Source of the DNA: Clusia tigrina
Lineage: Eukaryota; Arthropoda; Insecta; Diptera; Clusiidae
Direction: 5' to 3'
Assembly: GCA_920105625.2 (NCBI GenBank)
Contig: OV050033.1
Location: 4,568,001 to 4,632,000 of the forward strand
DNA length: 64,000 nucleotides
Under the pieces are notes generated by a model. That model was given only the letters and a program-made list of their open reading frames with translations, searched no databases and was not told where the DNA came from. Position 1 is the first letter of the stretch, and each line of letters starts with the position of its first letter. The position numbers were made by a program, and so were the translations under genes. Shown here one piece after another: positions 25,780 through 39,004 of this stretch.

Positions 25780-28700
25780 TGTCCTACCCACTCATCCTTT
25801 ATCCTTGGACTATGCCCCCATTTGAGTGCCTCCAAAATGCACAAAACTGGACTCAAGCAAACCTCAGGTACCGAGACTCCATTACGTTGAATATAGGCCC
25901 CAGCTTCCAGACGCAAAGCTTGCCTTCTGCTCCATAATCCATTGCAGAATTTCGTAAATTACAGACCACAAGAACTGCAAAAAAAACTCCTTTAATTACT
26001 CATTAAAATCCGGTACTGGGAACTTCTCCGCAAGCACATCACTGTCGCTTTTTACCACCCATTTCTCGAATTAAGGTTATTGACATCTCAATTTACGCCA
26101 CTGACATGCGACCATAAAACTGCAGCGTGCACACACATATCCATTTAATGCGGTGGGTAGTACCCCGGGCAGCTGTGCGGATTTTGAGGAATTGCAATTT
26201 TTCTTAATCGTAAAAATGTCACTAATTGACGCCTTAAAAGAGCGACGCAGGAGTATAAAATTAAAACTCCAGCAAGAGGAAGAAGTGCTGCAGTGCTGCA
26301 CAGCCTCATCCTCGGCAGCATGCAACATGTTTAATAACACCGCACAGCCACGGAGCACAGGCGAGCCGATCCACCGAAAATATTCCAACTACGGCCCGCG
26401 CGACAGCTGCCGTAATTGAAGCAGTCGCATGCTTGCCGCGGAGCATGTGAACTGGCAACGGGCGCAAGTGCTGCTGATGCGGCGATAGTGCTGCCAGTGC
26501 CTGGAATTTATCACAGTGCGGCCCACTGTCACGCCGTGTGTCAGTATTTGTGCTCTTGCTGCGGATGCATCCATGCCAAGAGCTCGCTTCAAGTGCACGT
26601 CTAAGTGAGTCAAAGACACGCAAAAGAGATAAAATAAATGAGAGTTGAAGAACTGCTCATGACAACAATAAAAGGCACCATTTTAATTGTTATTTATTTT
26701 TGTGCGGTTTTACTACTTGTCGCTCGTCTCTTGAGACTGACTATAAATGAAAAACATCTCTGTTCCCCTCACCTCCAGTACCCTCTCGCCTTATCCATGC
26801 GATTTTTCGCGAAAATTGTGTGCAATTTGCAGATTTTGCCTGTTGAATTGTGGGCACCCGCGCTCAATTGACGCAGCATTTCTTGGAATTCCCGCCGCTG
26901 CCGCTCCACGTACTCTCCTCGAGTTTTCTTCTTTTCGCGGGCAAATCAATTGTGGAAATAGTTTTCTCCATTTCACTTGAAAATTTTCCACATTATTAAT
27001 TTGAACTTTCTTGAAATCTGTTCTGCAGCTCGTTTAAATTGGGTTTTTAATTGGCGATTAAGTGAGGGAAATTGGCAATTGAGCGAATTGAAATTTGCGG
27101 ATTCATTGCAGGCAATTATTGTGATGCTAACCAGGAGTTTGCAGCTGGCATAGCCGGTGACTGAGGGGAATGGTGAAATGATTTTCCTGAATAAATAAGC
27201 GCAGATTTTTAATGGGGCTGATCGTAAAAGGAGAGTTGTGAGGAACGATTAGGAAGGAAGTGTCTCCCTTCTTTATGAAAGGAAAAGACAATTACGAGGT
27301 GGGAATTAGGCACAGGTTGAGGTAGGTGTGTATATGATGCTCTGGCACCCATAGTTCACCACACTAGGTACCACATGATGAATACCGATACGTTATATGA
27401 GCACATATGGTAGGGAACATAATTTTCTCTCCAGATAGATTTATGACGTAAATATGAAAGGGAACTTGTTTTTTCTTAAAATATATGTAAAGGTCGAAGA
27501 AAGAAATTCCCACCATGGTATCCTGTGCTGCTCTATATCATTCTTTCTTTCCAAGTCGTAGGTGCTGGTGGCCACTACTTATAACTCTCAGCCTTACGTA
27601 TGTTGTTGAGACAACATATTATAATATTTTCCGTTACTTATATGACTACTTAAATGGTCAGATTCATTCTTTTATACCCAAAATTAAATTTGCAGTTTTG
27701 ATGTTGAGAACTCCATTCTTAATTAAATGGAGTTTTAAATATCAAAACTATCAATAGTCTACGTCTACTTCCTCCCCGTACTGGATAGCGAGAGATAACC
27801 GAGACTCATACAGTTTCATCCTCACTTTCCTCTGATACTCCCACCACCCCTCCGCTGCAGATATCACGGAAGCAAAATATTTCATTAAATGTGCATTTAA
27901 AATGCAGACTGTGTCAATACAATTACAGTTCAAATAAAAGGAATCAAGAAACGCCACACTTCGTGAATTACGCCAGCGGACTGACCATAAAACAAATAAC
28001 GAAATGAGTAACTGCGCAGCGTAATGAAATTGAGTTGCGCCTCAGGGAAAAGGGTGCGAGATTCGCTACTCTCCCGCACTGCATCGTTCGTTCGACTATT
28101 TGCACAACTGTCTGCAGAACAAAGCGAAGCATGCTCGCCTGAAATGACGCTGTCAAGCGAGACAGAAGTCACAGGCCGGACATTAATTTCGAGACCCACG
28201 AGCGAAATTTTAATTAATAGCATAGCGGCCAACCTGGAATGGGCTGCAGCCAGCCAGCGCCATACAGGGTGCACTTTCACTGAATTGCCAAGCAGCACTT
28301 GGAAAATGTAAGCGGATAAGATCATGTTACACGTACACCACCCTCGCCAAGGCGCCTGCTACGTTTGAACAGATGTTTTGTTCGTATCTAAAAATAGAAG
28401 CGCAGTTCATTCACTTCTTTGTCTGCAGGACAACAAAACAACAAAGCGATAAACAAGCACCACAATAAACACGCGCCGCGCCGCACTCAGTCAGCCACCA
28501 TGAATGACCATCACATAAATTTCGATGGATTGTGCACGCTTTGTGGCGAGAATTAGATACGCTTCCATTTGAGGACCATTGTCTGAGCGGCCGTTGGCGT
28601 GTCTTTGTGCCCGTTCGGGTAGAAGGTCCTTTACAACAGAGCTAGGCCAAAGGTTTTGTTTGTTTGCTCTGCTACGTCACTGCACAAAATTTAGTGGCTG

Positions 28701-31700
28701 GGAATGTGGCTGTCACGCGGACGGACGCACGTGATGATAAGCGATTTAAGCAAATTTAGCAGAAAATCAGTTAAAATTAAATACTCCTACCTTAAAGTTG
28801 AATTGAAGTGGTCATGGGGATATGGGAATGTGATTTGAGAAACTGTAGAAAATTCTTAAGAATCACACAATTACCATTATCAATAACTACAGGCGACTCT
28901 TGCATCTGCCGTTGCCTGATGGCTGTGCTGGAGTGAGTTGCAGTGCGGTAAAGAAGCAATGAGCGAAGGAAGGAAACGAAGCTGAATGGCACTAGAACCA
29001 CAAATGCAGAGTGTGTTGGTTGTTTGCGGAGTGTATGTAATTATAAGTGAAGCCTTCCACCGCGAGTTAGATTCAACCCACCCATTCACCGAGTAAGCTG
29101 TACTTTAATACCTGGTTATTTTTTTTACTTTCCGATTAAGTACACACATTTTTTTATTGAGCGACGTGACATCGTCCCTCAGGGCGTCTCTGTTTGCTAA
29201 CCGCACTTTGGTAATTACCGATTGGCCTTTTATTGTATTTACAATGGAATATCATAAGTTCAACCGTCCTCAATTGATCCATTTGACTTCAAAATTATTT
29301 TTATTTTTATACAAATAGTTTTCTGATAATAAAATATTGTTTTAGGATCCTTTCACTATCCCAACACTATTCGCAGATGTTCGTCTCTGCCCGATGAATT
29401 GGACGTTTACCATATTTCCGAAATGCACCTGGTGTTAGAGAGTGTTCCTTGCGTAATCAGTAAAAGCAAATACCATGTTGCAGGTCATAAAAAATGTACC
29501 CTCTATTTGTAAAAGCACATATATCGTCAGTCAGGACACATGCTGATTAATTGATGGCACATTAGACACTATCACTAAATGTATTAATCAGCCCTTCGAA
29601 GCGGTGTTCTGTCTGCAGCTGAAACGAGGTCCTGCAGTGGAGTATAGGAGCAGGGTAATAAAAGTAGCATTAAGCAAAGCAGGTATCTCAGCTGACAGAG
29701 CAGTTCGGTTATTCTTTTAGTATACTGGAGTTCACTTCAGCCTGCAATATCGGCATCTGATCACAGGATCTCCGGTTTCACCCAGTCAAGTATATGAAAT
29801 GCTGTCGTGCATGATTCCACTGCCCCGTCGTGTATTAACAAGTGTGGCAGTGTCCATGTAGGAGATGTCCTGGCGTGTGCTCGTGTGATTGCCACGTGTA
29901 CATCAAAAATCATATTGTAAATTTTGTTCAACATGTCTCCACAAGCTTTACAAAAATTGACATTTCCAATAATGTCGCAAATCCTTTATCAAGCAGTCGT
30001 TCGGTTGGTGGCTTGACTGACTAGGTTGGTTGGTTGGTTGGCTGCCTGTTGGCTTGTGTTAAGAGTCTGTCTGGTTGTGTTTGCTCTGCTCGCTCAAATT
30101 CAGCGTCGCGTCCGTGTTCCTCTGGCACAAGCAATGCTATTGACTTGCTAATCCCTTTGTATGGGTATGCGAGCAGATTACACCAGCGGCTGGCGATGTT
30201 TCTTATGTGCACTCAAGCGATTTTGCGATTTTTACAACCTGCTGCTGCTGTGCTCGGTCCTGCAGTCTCACCGTCGCACCGTCTGCCGGTCTGTCTGTGT
30301 GTTGCTGTAAGGGCTTAGGAAAAGCAATTTCCGGCTGCTTGTGAGTATTAAGTTTGATGCTGTTGTCGGCGTAGAGCGGCATAGAAATGACTGCGTGTGC
30401 AGTCGAAGGGATTTGAGCAGGTCGGGGTTGGGGTTGGGGTTTGCTGGCGACTAGTTCGACGTGCGTTTTGGCTGAAATTACTTAATTTACACAAATGAGC
30501 TCACCTTCTGAACATAATTTGAGCACATAATCGCATTAATGCATGTAAATATGTCCCAATAAATGGCATTAATTATTTTGTCGGAGTCTCTGTGCCTGAA
30601 CATCTGCTTGGGCAACCATATAGAGACATGCTACTGGGGGTTGGAAAGGCACCCCTCTCATATATGATAGTATTTTTCTATCTTATTTGATACAAATTGT
30701 CTCATGTGTGGTCGTTGAGGAGTTCAACATAGACCCATGAATCAAAGAGATGAACTGCCTGTGAACGAACTGCACTGTGGCCTCTGGAAGCTCATCAATT
30801 GTCCCATTCTCTTGCACTCTGCCGATTTGCTACTAAATACAAAAAATGCTCCTTTGTTCGCTTTAACTGCAATTCTTTCAGAAGACTCCGTGCAATTAAA
30901 CCTTTATCAATGGGCGGGATTAACACGGCTGATACTGATGGACGTCCTGTCTACCTTCTAATCACGCGTGCCTACCACGTGCAAGTGTCTAAGACGTGAC
31001 TCGGACATTAGCGTCCCATAAACGTCAATCACTTGATGTGTGACACACAACGCAGTGCGGCATTTGTGGCACATGCATCGCTTATGCGCAATCCAGCCGC
31101 TTTGCACAATGCATACGAAATGCTAATTACACAGTTGCTGCCATTAAGTGGCAAGCGGAATTTGATTAACAAGCCTACGGACTCCAGTGTAACGCAATTT
31201 GATTATAATTACGACTCAAATCAGGAGGTGGGTTACAAAGGTAAGCAGTGCGATACACAGCAACCAGGAGGAATCAATTAGGGTGGAGACGAGAAGGACT
31301 TTGGCTGTAATTGTCAGTGTTGCCAGTTGTTACAGCGTCATTAAATGACAAAGCAGCACGAACTAAGCAGTAGCACTGCTAGGAAGTTGACTACTCTATT
31401 CAAACTCATCTTAAAGTGGCATATAAGGACATAAAGGAGACTTCCACATTCATTCGTTCGTTTTGACTGTAACCGTTGACTATAACCGTGATACGGAAAA
31501 AGTGAAGGATATATTGTTGGTGATGGGGGTCAATTCCAAGGAAGACGAAAAATATATCTTAAAAAGTGCTACAGGAAGGAAATTCCATGTAGGACGAAAA
31601 TATGTCTAATCAATGCCACAGGAAAAACAAATCATGGCAATGCTTTGAAGTTTATCATTGGCTTTTATCTAGCTGTCGTCTTTGTATTATTGAATTTGGG

Positions 31701-33800
31701 ATCTGAAAAAGTAATTTCTGGAATCATTGTCATGAATCACACAGATTTTCTTAGTGAATCTAAACATAATAATCCTCACTCACTCATACTGATGAATTCT
31801 TTAATATTCTAAGCTTGAATCAGACAAATTCGCACTCCTGAAGTTTAACATATTCATATTCAAATTCATACCTTGGAACTCATGAATGGTTCTTGAAATA
31901 AACATATTCGGACTCGGAATATAAACATTTGTATACTCCCATTCATTTACTGAGAGTCAATGATTTTGAATCATACGGATTGATACCGATGAATGCAATG
32001 ATTTTTGCAGTTCTGAATTTTGCATACATTACAGAGATTACCAAAAATATTTTGAGTAATGATTTTCAATATAAAGCGGATTCATGTCTGGAATTGTACT
32101 CTACTAGCGCAAGGACAGAAGCACTGATACAGTTTGTGTATTGAAGGTGTAAGAAGAACATGAGTCATTCGTTAAATCGACGACATTTCTATTGAAATTT
32201 CAATCTTTGGAATGGGTTTATATACCTACCTGCATAAACTTTGATCCATTCACACATCCTTACCCGCTTTTTGTCATACTTATTTCTCTCATATCACATT
32301 GAAGCTGTTCTCTAAGGTTACTTTCCTTGGTGAGTCCTTCCTCTATATATTAAATTACAATCACAAAATGCTGTCGAGTAGGAATTACTCTCAGGTTCTC
32401 AAATATGTGCATCCAGCATGCTCACCACTCACTTTTAAGCGAGTGATTCAAAACGAAAAAGTAATCAACTCTTGTTTCACTCTGGTGTAAATACTCTCAG
32501 GGAATACGCCTATGGGGGAATATATTTGTAAATCCTCCCAATTGCAGTTGGAAATGTTAAAAGCTGTTGAAACAATTTTGGAAAAAAATAGAGAAAAAAT
32601 TGCAACAAGCGTGGCACTCTCCCTAAAATGTTGTTTGCTATTTTGCAGTCATATCGTATTTCATTTCTCATATTTTAGCGTGCCGCGCGACCCCCACTGC
32701 TGGGCTCTACTGAATGTTTTTACTTGATTTATGCATATTTATTACGCTTTCTCTCGGCGCTGCCGCTGTTCTATTTTGTTTACTATTTTCTATAAAAGTT
32801 TTTTTTAGCATGAAATTGTTTCAACATGTACACGGTGTGTGCGTGTGTGTGAGTGGCGTGTATTGCGTGTAATGCAGGCGTGTGTTCGGAATGTTTACGC
32901 TTTTGTGAAATGTGACCCAGTATCAATAAAAGGGAAAAATAACAAACAAACGAACAACAAAACGGAATTAAAAAGCAAAATTTTGTGCAATATTTATTGT
33001 TAAATATTTGATTTATAAAAATGGTTTCATTGTAATGGAAAAAGTTGGATGCATTCTCTCCCAATTTTTTCCGAAATTTTTCACTAGGCAAATGCTTAGG
33101 GAAAGTGGGCTGATGACAGAGGGCAAATTTTTGTTGCACTTTGAAACGAAATTGTGCGTTTAATTATTTAACATTGCATAAAGGAAGTCTCCTCCTGTGT
33201 AGCTCTGTTCGAAAGCCATCACCCTCCTCACTGAAGTGAAATGGAAACTGCAACTGTATTTCTTTCGTTTTCATACGTGATTTAACAAAGAAATTCCTAA
33301 TGCTAAGACGGGAATTTGAGCAGTTGGGGAGGAATCGAAGGATACATGTAGTTCAGTGTCTGTTCTATACCTTCGTATGTGTCACAGTAGCCTGTGAAGA
33401 CTATTGCCACTTGAATTCTCAAAGATATTGGCAAAAGGCGGTTCTACAAGCGTGAAACAAGCGGGAAAATCTACCTAAAAGACTTCATAGATTTCTCAAC
33501 ATTAAAAGCAAGCAGCGATATTGACTCTTGAACTGATTCATAAATCGTTTCAAAGTCTTATTAGTGGTGATAATATTTCCCTAATTAGCCCCTAATTTGG
33601 TACTGGCAACCATCCTGTACAATCCAAATTGTATCATTACTCTTTCCAAGGTTTTAGTAACATTTTATGGTGTTGTGGTTTACGTTAAGTGTGTACATAA
33701 TGGAAACTCACTCACCAGGTCAAGAATCGGATTAATTTGTAATTTTTTCTAACAATATTCAGCCCCTTCTTGAATATTCCCCAGAAATGTTCTCTCATGC
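25780..33800. other. Long non-coding block, nothing recognised
   Basis: Eight kilobases were read on both strands without finding a recognisable protein, RNA gene, transposon end or clear splice-site pair. Moderately G+C-richer patches (26.1-26.6, 28.0-28.3 and 30.0-30.3 kb) give longer frames by chance. Small GT and GGTT tracts occur near 30.02 and 32.83 kb. Confidence 0.45.
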
Positions 33801-33819
33801 ATTGGACCAGGATTCCAAT

Positions 33820-34200
33820 CATTATTATTATTGTTTAGGGGATTTAAAGCAACGCGAATTTTCGATCAATTGTGCCACCATCAGGGGCTTAAAGTACATC
33901 TTTGAGTCCTATCCTCTGTATGTTGACAAGTTTTGGTTCCAGAGGTTTCACATCACTGGCAGAGCCTTGGAAGAATCCCAAGTATTTCCTGCGGGTGTAC
34001 ATGAGAGACGGACATTGTGTCAGCACTTGCAAAGAGGAGACTCTCTTTCTCCATACAGAATCTGCAGGAGCCTTCCGAGGTGACCCCCATCCTCACCATA
34101 TGTGAATTCTGTTTACAGTGTCCTGTGAATAGGCCTATCATCATCCTAAGATTATTCTTAGAGAGATTGATGAGTGATTCGAATCTATTCCAACCATAAA
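33820..34200 (-). pseudogene. Degenerate LINE C-terminus with 3' UTR and AAT tail
   Basis: The minus strand from about 34199 encodes SLINLSKNNLR, then GLFTGHC, then a Cys pattern (CRFC) typical of the C-terminal end of LOA/Jockey/I-type non-LTR polyproteins. The frame shifts by one near 34000, where homology continues in the next phase as CPSLMYTRRKYLGF, ending at a TAA (33889-33891). A 3' UTR of about 70 bp follows and closes with CCTAAACAATAATAATAAT at about 33820-33840. Frameshift and missing upstream domains show it is dead. Recognition is by family pattern; the clade is not assigned. Confidence 0.8.
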
Positions 34201-34422
34201 GTCAAATAGGATTAACATTCGTGGTATAGAATATGGAAGGAAGTCCGATAAAGAATTTTGTAGGTTGCATGTCATATCCCTCGAATCCTTTAGATTCCCC
34301 CCCAAGTTTTATTGATGCATCCATCTACCAAATAATATATCTTAAAGGCCGAACGAAAATGTTTTAATGACTTTTAATCTTCCTGAGTTTGACTGATTTT
34401 CAATAGAAGATACGAGGGCTAA

Positions 34423-34690
34423 AGGTAGGTAGGTAAGATGGCTCAATTAACAATAGTGCCGTTTTGTTGCCATATCCTCGCGAGCCTAAAGGAAAGGGTA
34501 ATATTCTTTTGTACATTTACAACCATCCAGAGTTACTGACACATTTTGATCGGTATGAAAGTTCTAAACTAGACAATTCCCTAGACTCCCCAAAAAAGGA
34601 GTTCCGAGATACATATTTGAGTTTCAAGCCAGCGAGGACTAGGCAATCACAAATAAAGTGTACGGCTGTTTCGTTCTCCTAAGGGCTAAA
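34423..34690 (-). pseudogene. Second LINE C-terminus with TACC-repeat tail
   Basis: On the minus strand, codons just after 34690 read ENETAVHFICDCLVLA, the zinc-knuckle-like E-T-x-x-H-x-x-C-x-C block of non-LTR polyprotein ends. RNSFFGESRELSSLE and SNSGWL then lead to a TAA at 34517-34519. The remaining 3' UTR of about 90 bp ends in TACCTACCTACC at 34423-34435. The order of motifs is correct, but a stop lies just upstream in the same phase, so it is a truncated, decayed copy. It sits upstream of the other LINE remnant on the same strand. The two tails differ (TACC versus AAT), so they are separate insertions. Confidence 0.8.
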
Positions 34691-36883
34691 ATAAGTAATG
34701 AAATGCACCGGGTCTGGACAAATATTGAATTGATCCGAAACCATTGTTTCATTACCGATTAATTCTGTGAGTTCAGTGATGAAAAGCTGACTATAAATTC
34801 GTCCTTCAAATAGGTTTTCAGCATATTCAGTGTGTTAATTATATGATGCTCATTTTATCATGGACTCTTGAATAAATTTCTTCACTATTAAAATTATCAA
34901 TTAAAATTATCTATTTCTTCTTGGCAAACGGAAATAAGCAGCCATGCCCAGGAATTTTGATTATTCTTGGCATATTCATTCAATCAAAGTTGAATTCTTG
35001 CTAGAATCTATATAAAATAAATCCTTTTAGCACAGGCGGAGGTGCATTTCAACCACCAAACGCACCTTTTGACACGACCTTGCTCTTTTGCTCATAACTT
35101 GAAAGATTTTCATACATACAAATGTTAACGACTTGCTCTCGTCATAATTTACTCTGCTCGTTCTACTCCTGCCATATCCTTCAAACCTGCCGAGCTGTAA
35201 ATAAAACTCGTTCAATTTAAAAATCATTTGCAATCAATGCAGTTGCCTGAAAGTGTTTTCTCCAATCGGTTTTCCAATTTGTTTTCCTTGCAAAAATTTA
35301 ATTAAAATCTGGTCTCCTCCTTCCTGCCCTTTTGCTTCTCTTTTTGTTTCAAAGACTGGGAACTTGCCTCTCATACGCAATGTACACAATTTTTGTCCGC
35401 CTCAACTGGAACTGTTGCCTTTAAATTCTGTCCTTTTTATTACTTTTCCATTTTTCTGTTCAGCGTCCTTATAAAAGGACAGATGCTTGAAATGACCAGC
35501 ATTGCGTGAGCCTGGTGCGGTGGGGTAAGAGCAGACTGAATTGTAATTATTGCTTTTAAGAGCTAATTATAAGTGCACTCTGAGCGGTGGAAAACATCAG
35601 CGAATTTATGGGGGAATTGTTGCAGCACAAAGAGACACTCACCTCCCACGCATGTTAAATACGCACAATCTAATTAGAATGGATGCGTATATTCTGGAGA
35701 AATCAGGACATCTTAAGGCCCTAATAAAGCCGAACGCCTCAGTTGATTGGATTTATTTTGCTATTAAATCATCACAACTTCAAAAACAATTGCTGGGCTT
35801 CTGCACGGCTCAGTTTTCAAGCACTTCTGTTTGATGAAACTATGCGCTTTTCCAGCTTCTCACTTCACTGGACTGTGCTTGATCCCAATTCGAACTAATT
35901 TCGTTGATTATGTTGTTCACAACGTTGCTTTCATTTCGGTTTATGTGCTGTCATTGCAACGAAATCAAAACAAACTCAATTAAAATGCATTTAAATGTGT
36001 TTCGCTCCGCTGCGGGGCCTCTACTCAAAAAGCAACGGGGTTATCGAGAAGCGGCCTCCGCAGTAGCAGCGGTATCGCCGGCGCACAGTGGCAGCCATGG
36101 AAATCAGTTGTAAATAATTCATGCGCTCGATTTTATGTCGCACGCATATTCAGTGAAAAATGGGGAAGAACGTAAAAAAAGAGATGGGAAGCACTCTTTC
36201 TGCCCTGCGTTGAGCTGCGTTCGGTATTGATTGACATAGATTCTAAAGTGTTCCGCTGTAACCCAGGAGCTCATTTCTCATGTTTACATGTTTGCATGCT
36301 TCCAGTTGCATTTACATTTACGTACACAGAGAGCAGTGAGCGTCGCAGTCATTTTGCGATAAAATATCAAACACAAACAAATAAATAAATAATAAAGGGG
36401 AAAATGATACGCGGCAAAATGTGCGCGGCAGAATGGCAGCGTAGTTTTCATTTTCATTTGTTGAAGGTTGGAAGCGGGGAGGGAACCAAACAAAGCAGTA
36501 AGCAAATTGAAGGAATGTTTAAATGAATATCATTGATTTGTGATGTGTTTCAAATAGATTGTTAGCTTCTGAGTTGGGAGTATGCCTTGAACCATGCTTA
36601 CTTGCTTTATCAGATCAATAAAAATAGTCTCCTTACTTTATCTGAGGTTTCCAAAGACATTCAATTGAGAGTAATTACCTGCAATTAAAAAAGATAAAAC
36701 TTTATTAAATTGTTCCATAAAAGTATATAAAATGTATAGAAAGATAATAAGGAAATGGAAACATGAATGGTTGTCAGAAGGATCAACATTTTTTAAACAG
36801 AAAATCAAAGGATGAAGTTTAAGGAAGGTATGTGGTGCAACAGAGTGCTTCAGATTCACCACAGATGACCTGAGAGTACTTGT
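34691..36883. other. Non-coding stretch, nothing recognised
   Basis: No supported gene or mobile element. Reading frames are shorter than 100 codons and show no motif. Confidence 0.45.
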
Positions 36884-37129
36884 CAGAGAATATAGAAAGA
36901 AGCTTAAACGTTAAACTGCAAAGCAGAGAAATAAAGCAGCTGGACTTTGCACATGAATCCACTAAAAATCGAGGTGAATCCACTCAAAATCGTGGTGAAT
37001 CCACTCAAAATCGTGGTGAATCCACTAAACCTCGTGTGGGATCCACTAAAAATCGTAGCGAATTCACTGAAAGTCGTGGTGAATCCGCTACGGACGCTAG
37101 CAGCGAAAAACTTTTCTCTGTGTTCTCTG
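36884..37129. mobile_element. hAT-type miniature element with 21-bp internal array
   Basis: The element starts CAGAGAATATAGAAAG and ends CTTTTCTCTGTGTTCTCTG, an imperfect terminal inverted repeat with the CAGAG start common to hAT elements. It is 246 bp. Inside, from about 36954, lie about seven copies of a 21-bp unit (GAATCCACTCAAAATCGTGGT), the last merging into CGCTACGGACGCT. Because 21 is a multiple of three, open frames run through on both strands and read as a seven-residue repeat, which is an artefact. It is clearly the same family as 40569-40735, sharing both ends and the array. A matching 8-bp flanking duplication is not evident. Confidence 0.85.
36954..37098. repeat. 21-bp tandem array inside the miniature element
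   Basis: About seven head-to-tail units of 21 bp, based on GAATCCACTCAAAATCGTGGT. Middle units are nearly identical, and outer units have more changes. The relative at 40.57 kb has only about two to three units, so copy number varies between insertions. Confidence 0.92.
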
Positions 37130-37350
37130 CTTGAAAGTGCATTCAAGTAACGCTAAGAAAGAGAGATAATTTCATTCTATAAGGATATTGGAGAGTCCCC
37201 GATGAGCTCTTGCACCCTGCTAATCATTTATGTGATTATGTTATATCACGTTATAATGACTTATTGATGATATTTATGATTATTATTCAAGTATTTGTCA
37301 AGTATTTACTTATTAATTTAGAAATAGTGGTCTTGGGTTAATTTGTTAGG

Positions 37351-37395
37351 GGCATCACAATAGATCTATCAGATCGCAGTTTATAACACCCTTAT
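37351..37395 (+). mobile_element. Retroelement 3'-tail fragment (copy 1)
   Basis: GGCATCACAATAGATCTATC then GCAGTTTATAACACCC matches, in the opposite orientation, segments at 43722-43795 and 46870-46946. The shared order GCATCACAA, AGATC, CGCAGT, TATAACACCC is typical of a non-LTR retrotransposon 3' UTR end. No coding part was recognised upstream. Confidence 0.65.
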
Positions 37396-38752
37396 CTAGG
37401 TTAATTTGTCACACTATTCCGATTTCATTTATAATAGCACATTTCTTCTCCAGAGGATATTCATTAGGTGTAGACTGGGTCTCCCTCGAAGTGTCCTTCC
37501 ACAGCTACTTTATAATTCTCAATAGTACAGAAATATATTGCCGCAGTGGAGTTTCAAGGCGTGATCTCTACAATTGCTGTTGGAAGAGCATCGTCTATTA
37601 CCACACCTTTTGTTGTAACATTCTCGAAATTCAAATCGCATTGTAAGAACGGGAGGACGATTCTAACACCAACTCTTCACCATCATACTAAACATTCAGT
37701 TTCATATTGGCGTCGTTCTGTCTGAACTAATTTGAAATTCAAATAAAATCTCAAAACTCCGTTAAAATGCGTTTTTATTTTTGAAATGGAAATTTATAAA
37801 TATAAATCGCTTCTGAGAACATTTTTGGGAGAAAATTTTAAACCAAATTTAAATGAACGCCGCCATCAGGACTGGACCAGAGTGTTGAAGATGAAACGTT
37901 TGAAGCGTTATCAGTTGAAACTGCATAATAAACTCATCCAATGCCCTCAAATTCAAAATTCAACTTTAAACTGAAGGAAAAACTAATAAAAATGAATTTA
38001 TTTACGAGCGCATTTATTGAAATTGTTTAACTTTAAACAAACCTGCACTCAAAATTTTCAATTTTTGGGACGAGTATTTATGAAAATATTAAATTACCAG
38101 AAAAAAATTAAGAAGAACAAATTTATGTAAATAGTATGGGAAGAGGGGGTGTCGACGGTGGAAGTCTTATCACAGACCAGCGTGTGTAAGCATGTGGCAT
38201 GGCAGAACACCCTGGTGGTATATAAGGTGCTGGACGATGTAGTTTGATGTATCTGAGGCTCAGTTCACGTCTTCAGTCACAAGCCAAAAAATTCTTCAGC
38301 CTCATTATATTGATCGGGGAGTATTTGTAGGACAGGCTGTGGTGATGTATTGATGTTATTAACTTATATTTGTTAGGGTTAAATATATAAACAGATAGAT
38401 TGTTTAGAGTTTTCTTGTTTACCTTTCAATTTCTTTATGCATTTTGAACTCATATTCCATGATTTAGTCCCAAAAGAGGTGCTATTGGAGACTACTTTCA
38501 TTTTACTACTTGAGGATCTCTCTTAAAATCGATTGATTGATTGATTCACTGAAAACCGGGAACTCATTAAAATGAATTCTCTTACATCTGGTACCTCAGT
38601 CGCTGGTCCTTTTAAATATTGTAGAGAATATAAAATAAGAAGTTGACTGCAATTAGTAACTTAATCTCTCCACCTCTTTTCGTCTGGAGCTCCTATTGCT
38701 CTTTATTCCCCTTTCAGTCATTTGAATTTTCTTTCTTCTTTGAATTATAAAT
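37396..38752. other. Non-coding stretch with a promoter-like site
   Basis: Most of this block shows nothing. At 38219 there is TATATAAG and at 38260-38265 TCAGTT, resembling a TATA box and an insect initiator, within a G+C-richer patch (38140-38280). It could be a solo LTR of a retrotransposon or chance. A GATT tetranucleotide run lies at about 38530. Confidence 0.35.
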
Positions 38753-38765
38753 TATATAAAAATGA
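38753..38765. repeat. Left target-site duplication of the SINE
   Basis: This 13-bp flank matches 39003-39015 at 12 of 13 positions. It is A+T-rich, as expected for LINE-machinery insertion. Confidence 0.8.
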
Positions 38766-38955
38766 GCCGCCCTCTGTGGTCTAGTGTTAAGCATTCTAGA
38801 CTCATTCCCCGAAGGTCACAGGTTCAAATCCTGCCACGGGCTTGGTCTTCAAAATGCTTCTTTCTATAAAATCTTTTTCTCTTCGAGTCGAAAGCCTGTG
38901 TAGCTAGTACTCATTCCCCCAACACCTTGCACCCATAATTAAGTATGTTGTAAGG

Positions 38956-39002
<47 letters not shown>
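38766..39002 (+). mobile_element. tRNA-derived SINE with TAA tail
   Basis: The head starts GCCCTCTGTGGTCTAGTG. It contains a pol III A box (TGGTCTAGTGTTA, 38777-38789) and B box (GGTTCAAATCC, 38821-38831) at tRNA spacing, and ends GCCACGGGC, which pairs partly with the 5' end. The acceptor stem is only about four base pairs and the anticodon arm does not fold, so it is not a functional tRNA. A body of about 100 bp unrelated to tRNA follows, then a tail of TAA repeats (about 38958-39003). The 13-bp flanks at 38753-38765 and 39003-39015 (TATATAAAAATGA and TATATAAACATGA) match at 12 positions and mark the target duplication. The A box resembles Glu/Asp-type tRNAs. Confidence 0.87.

Positions 39003-39004
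<2 letters not shown>

Noticed and set aside
36880..37146. Repeat-protein-like frames (seven-residue repeat on both strands)
   Set aside because: Produced by the 21-bp array inside a miniature transposon; in-frame repetition is arithmetic, not selection.
38766..38840. Functional tRNA gene
   Set aside because: A and B boxes are present, but the acceptor stem has only about four pairs and no good anticodon arm; body, tail and target duplication show a SINE.
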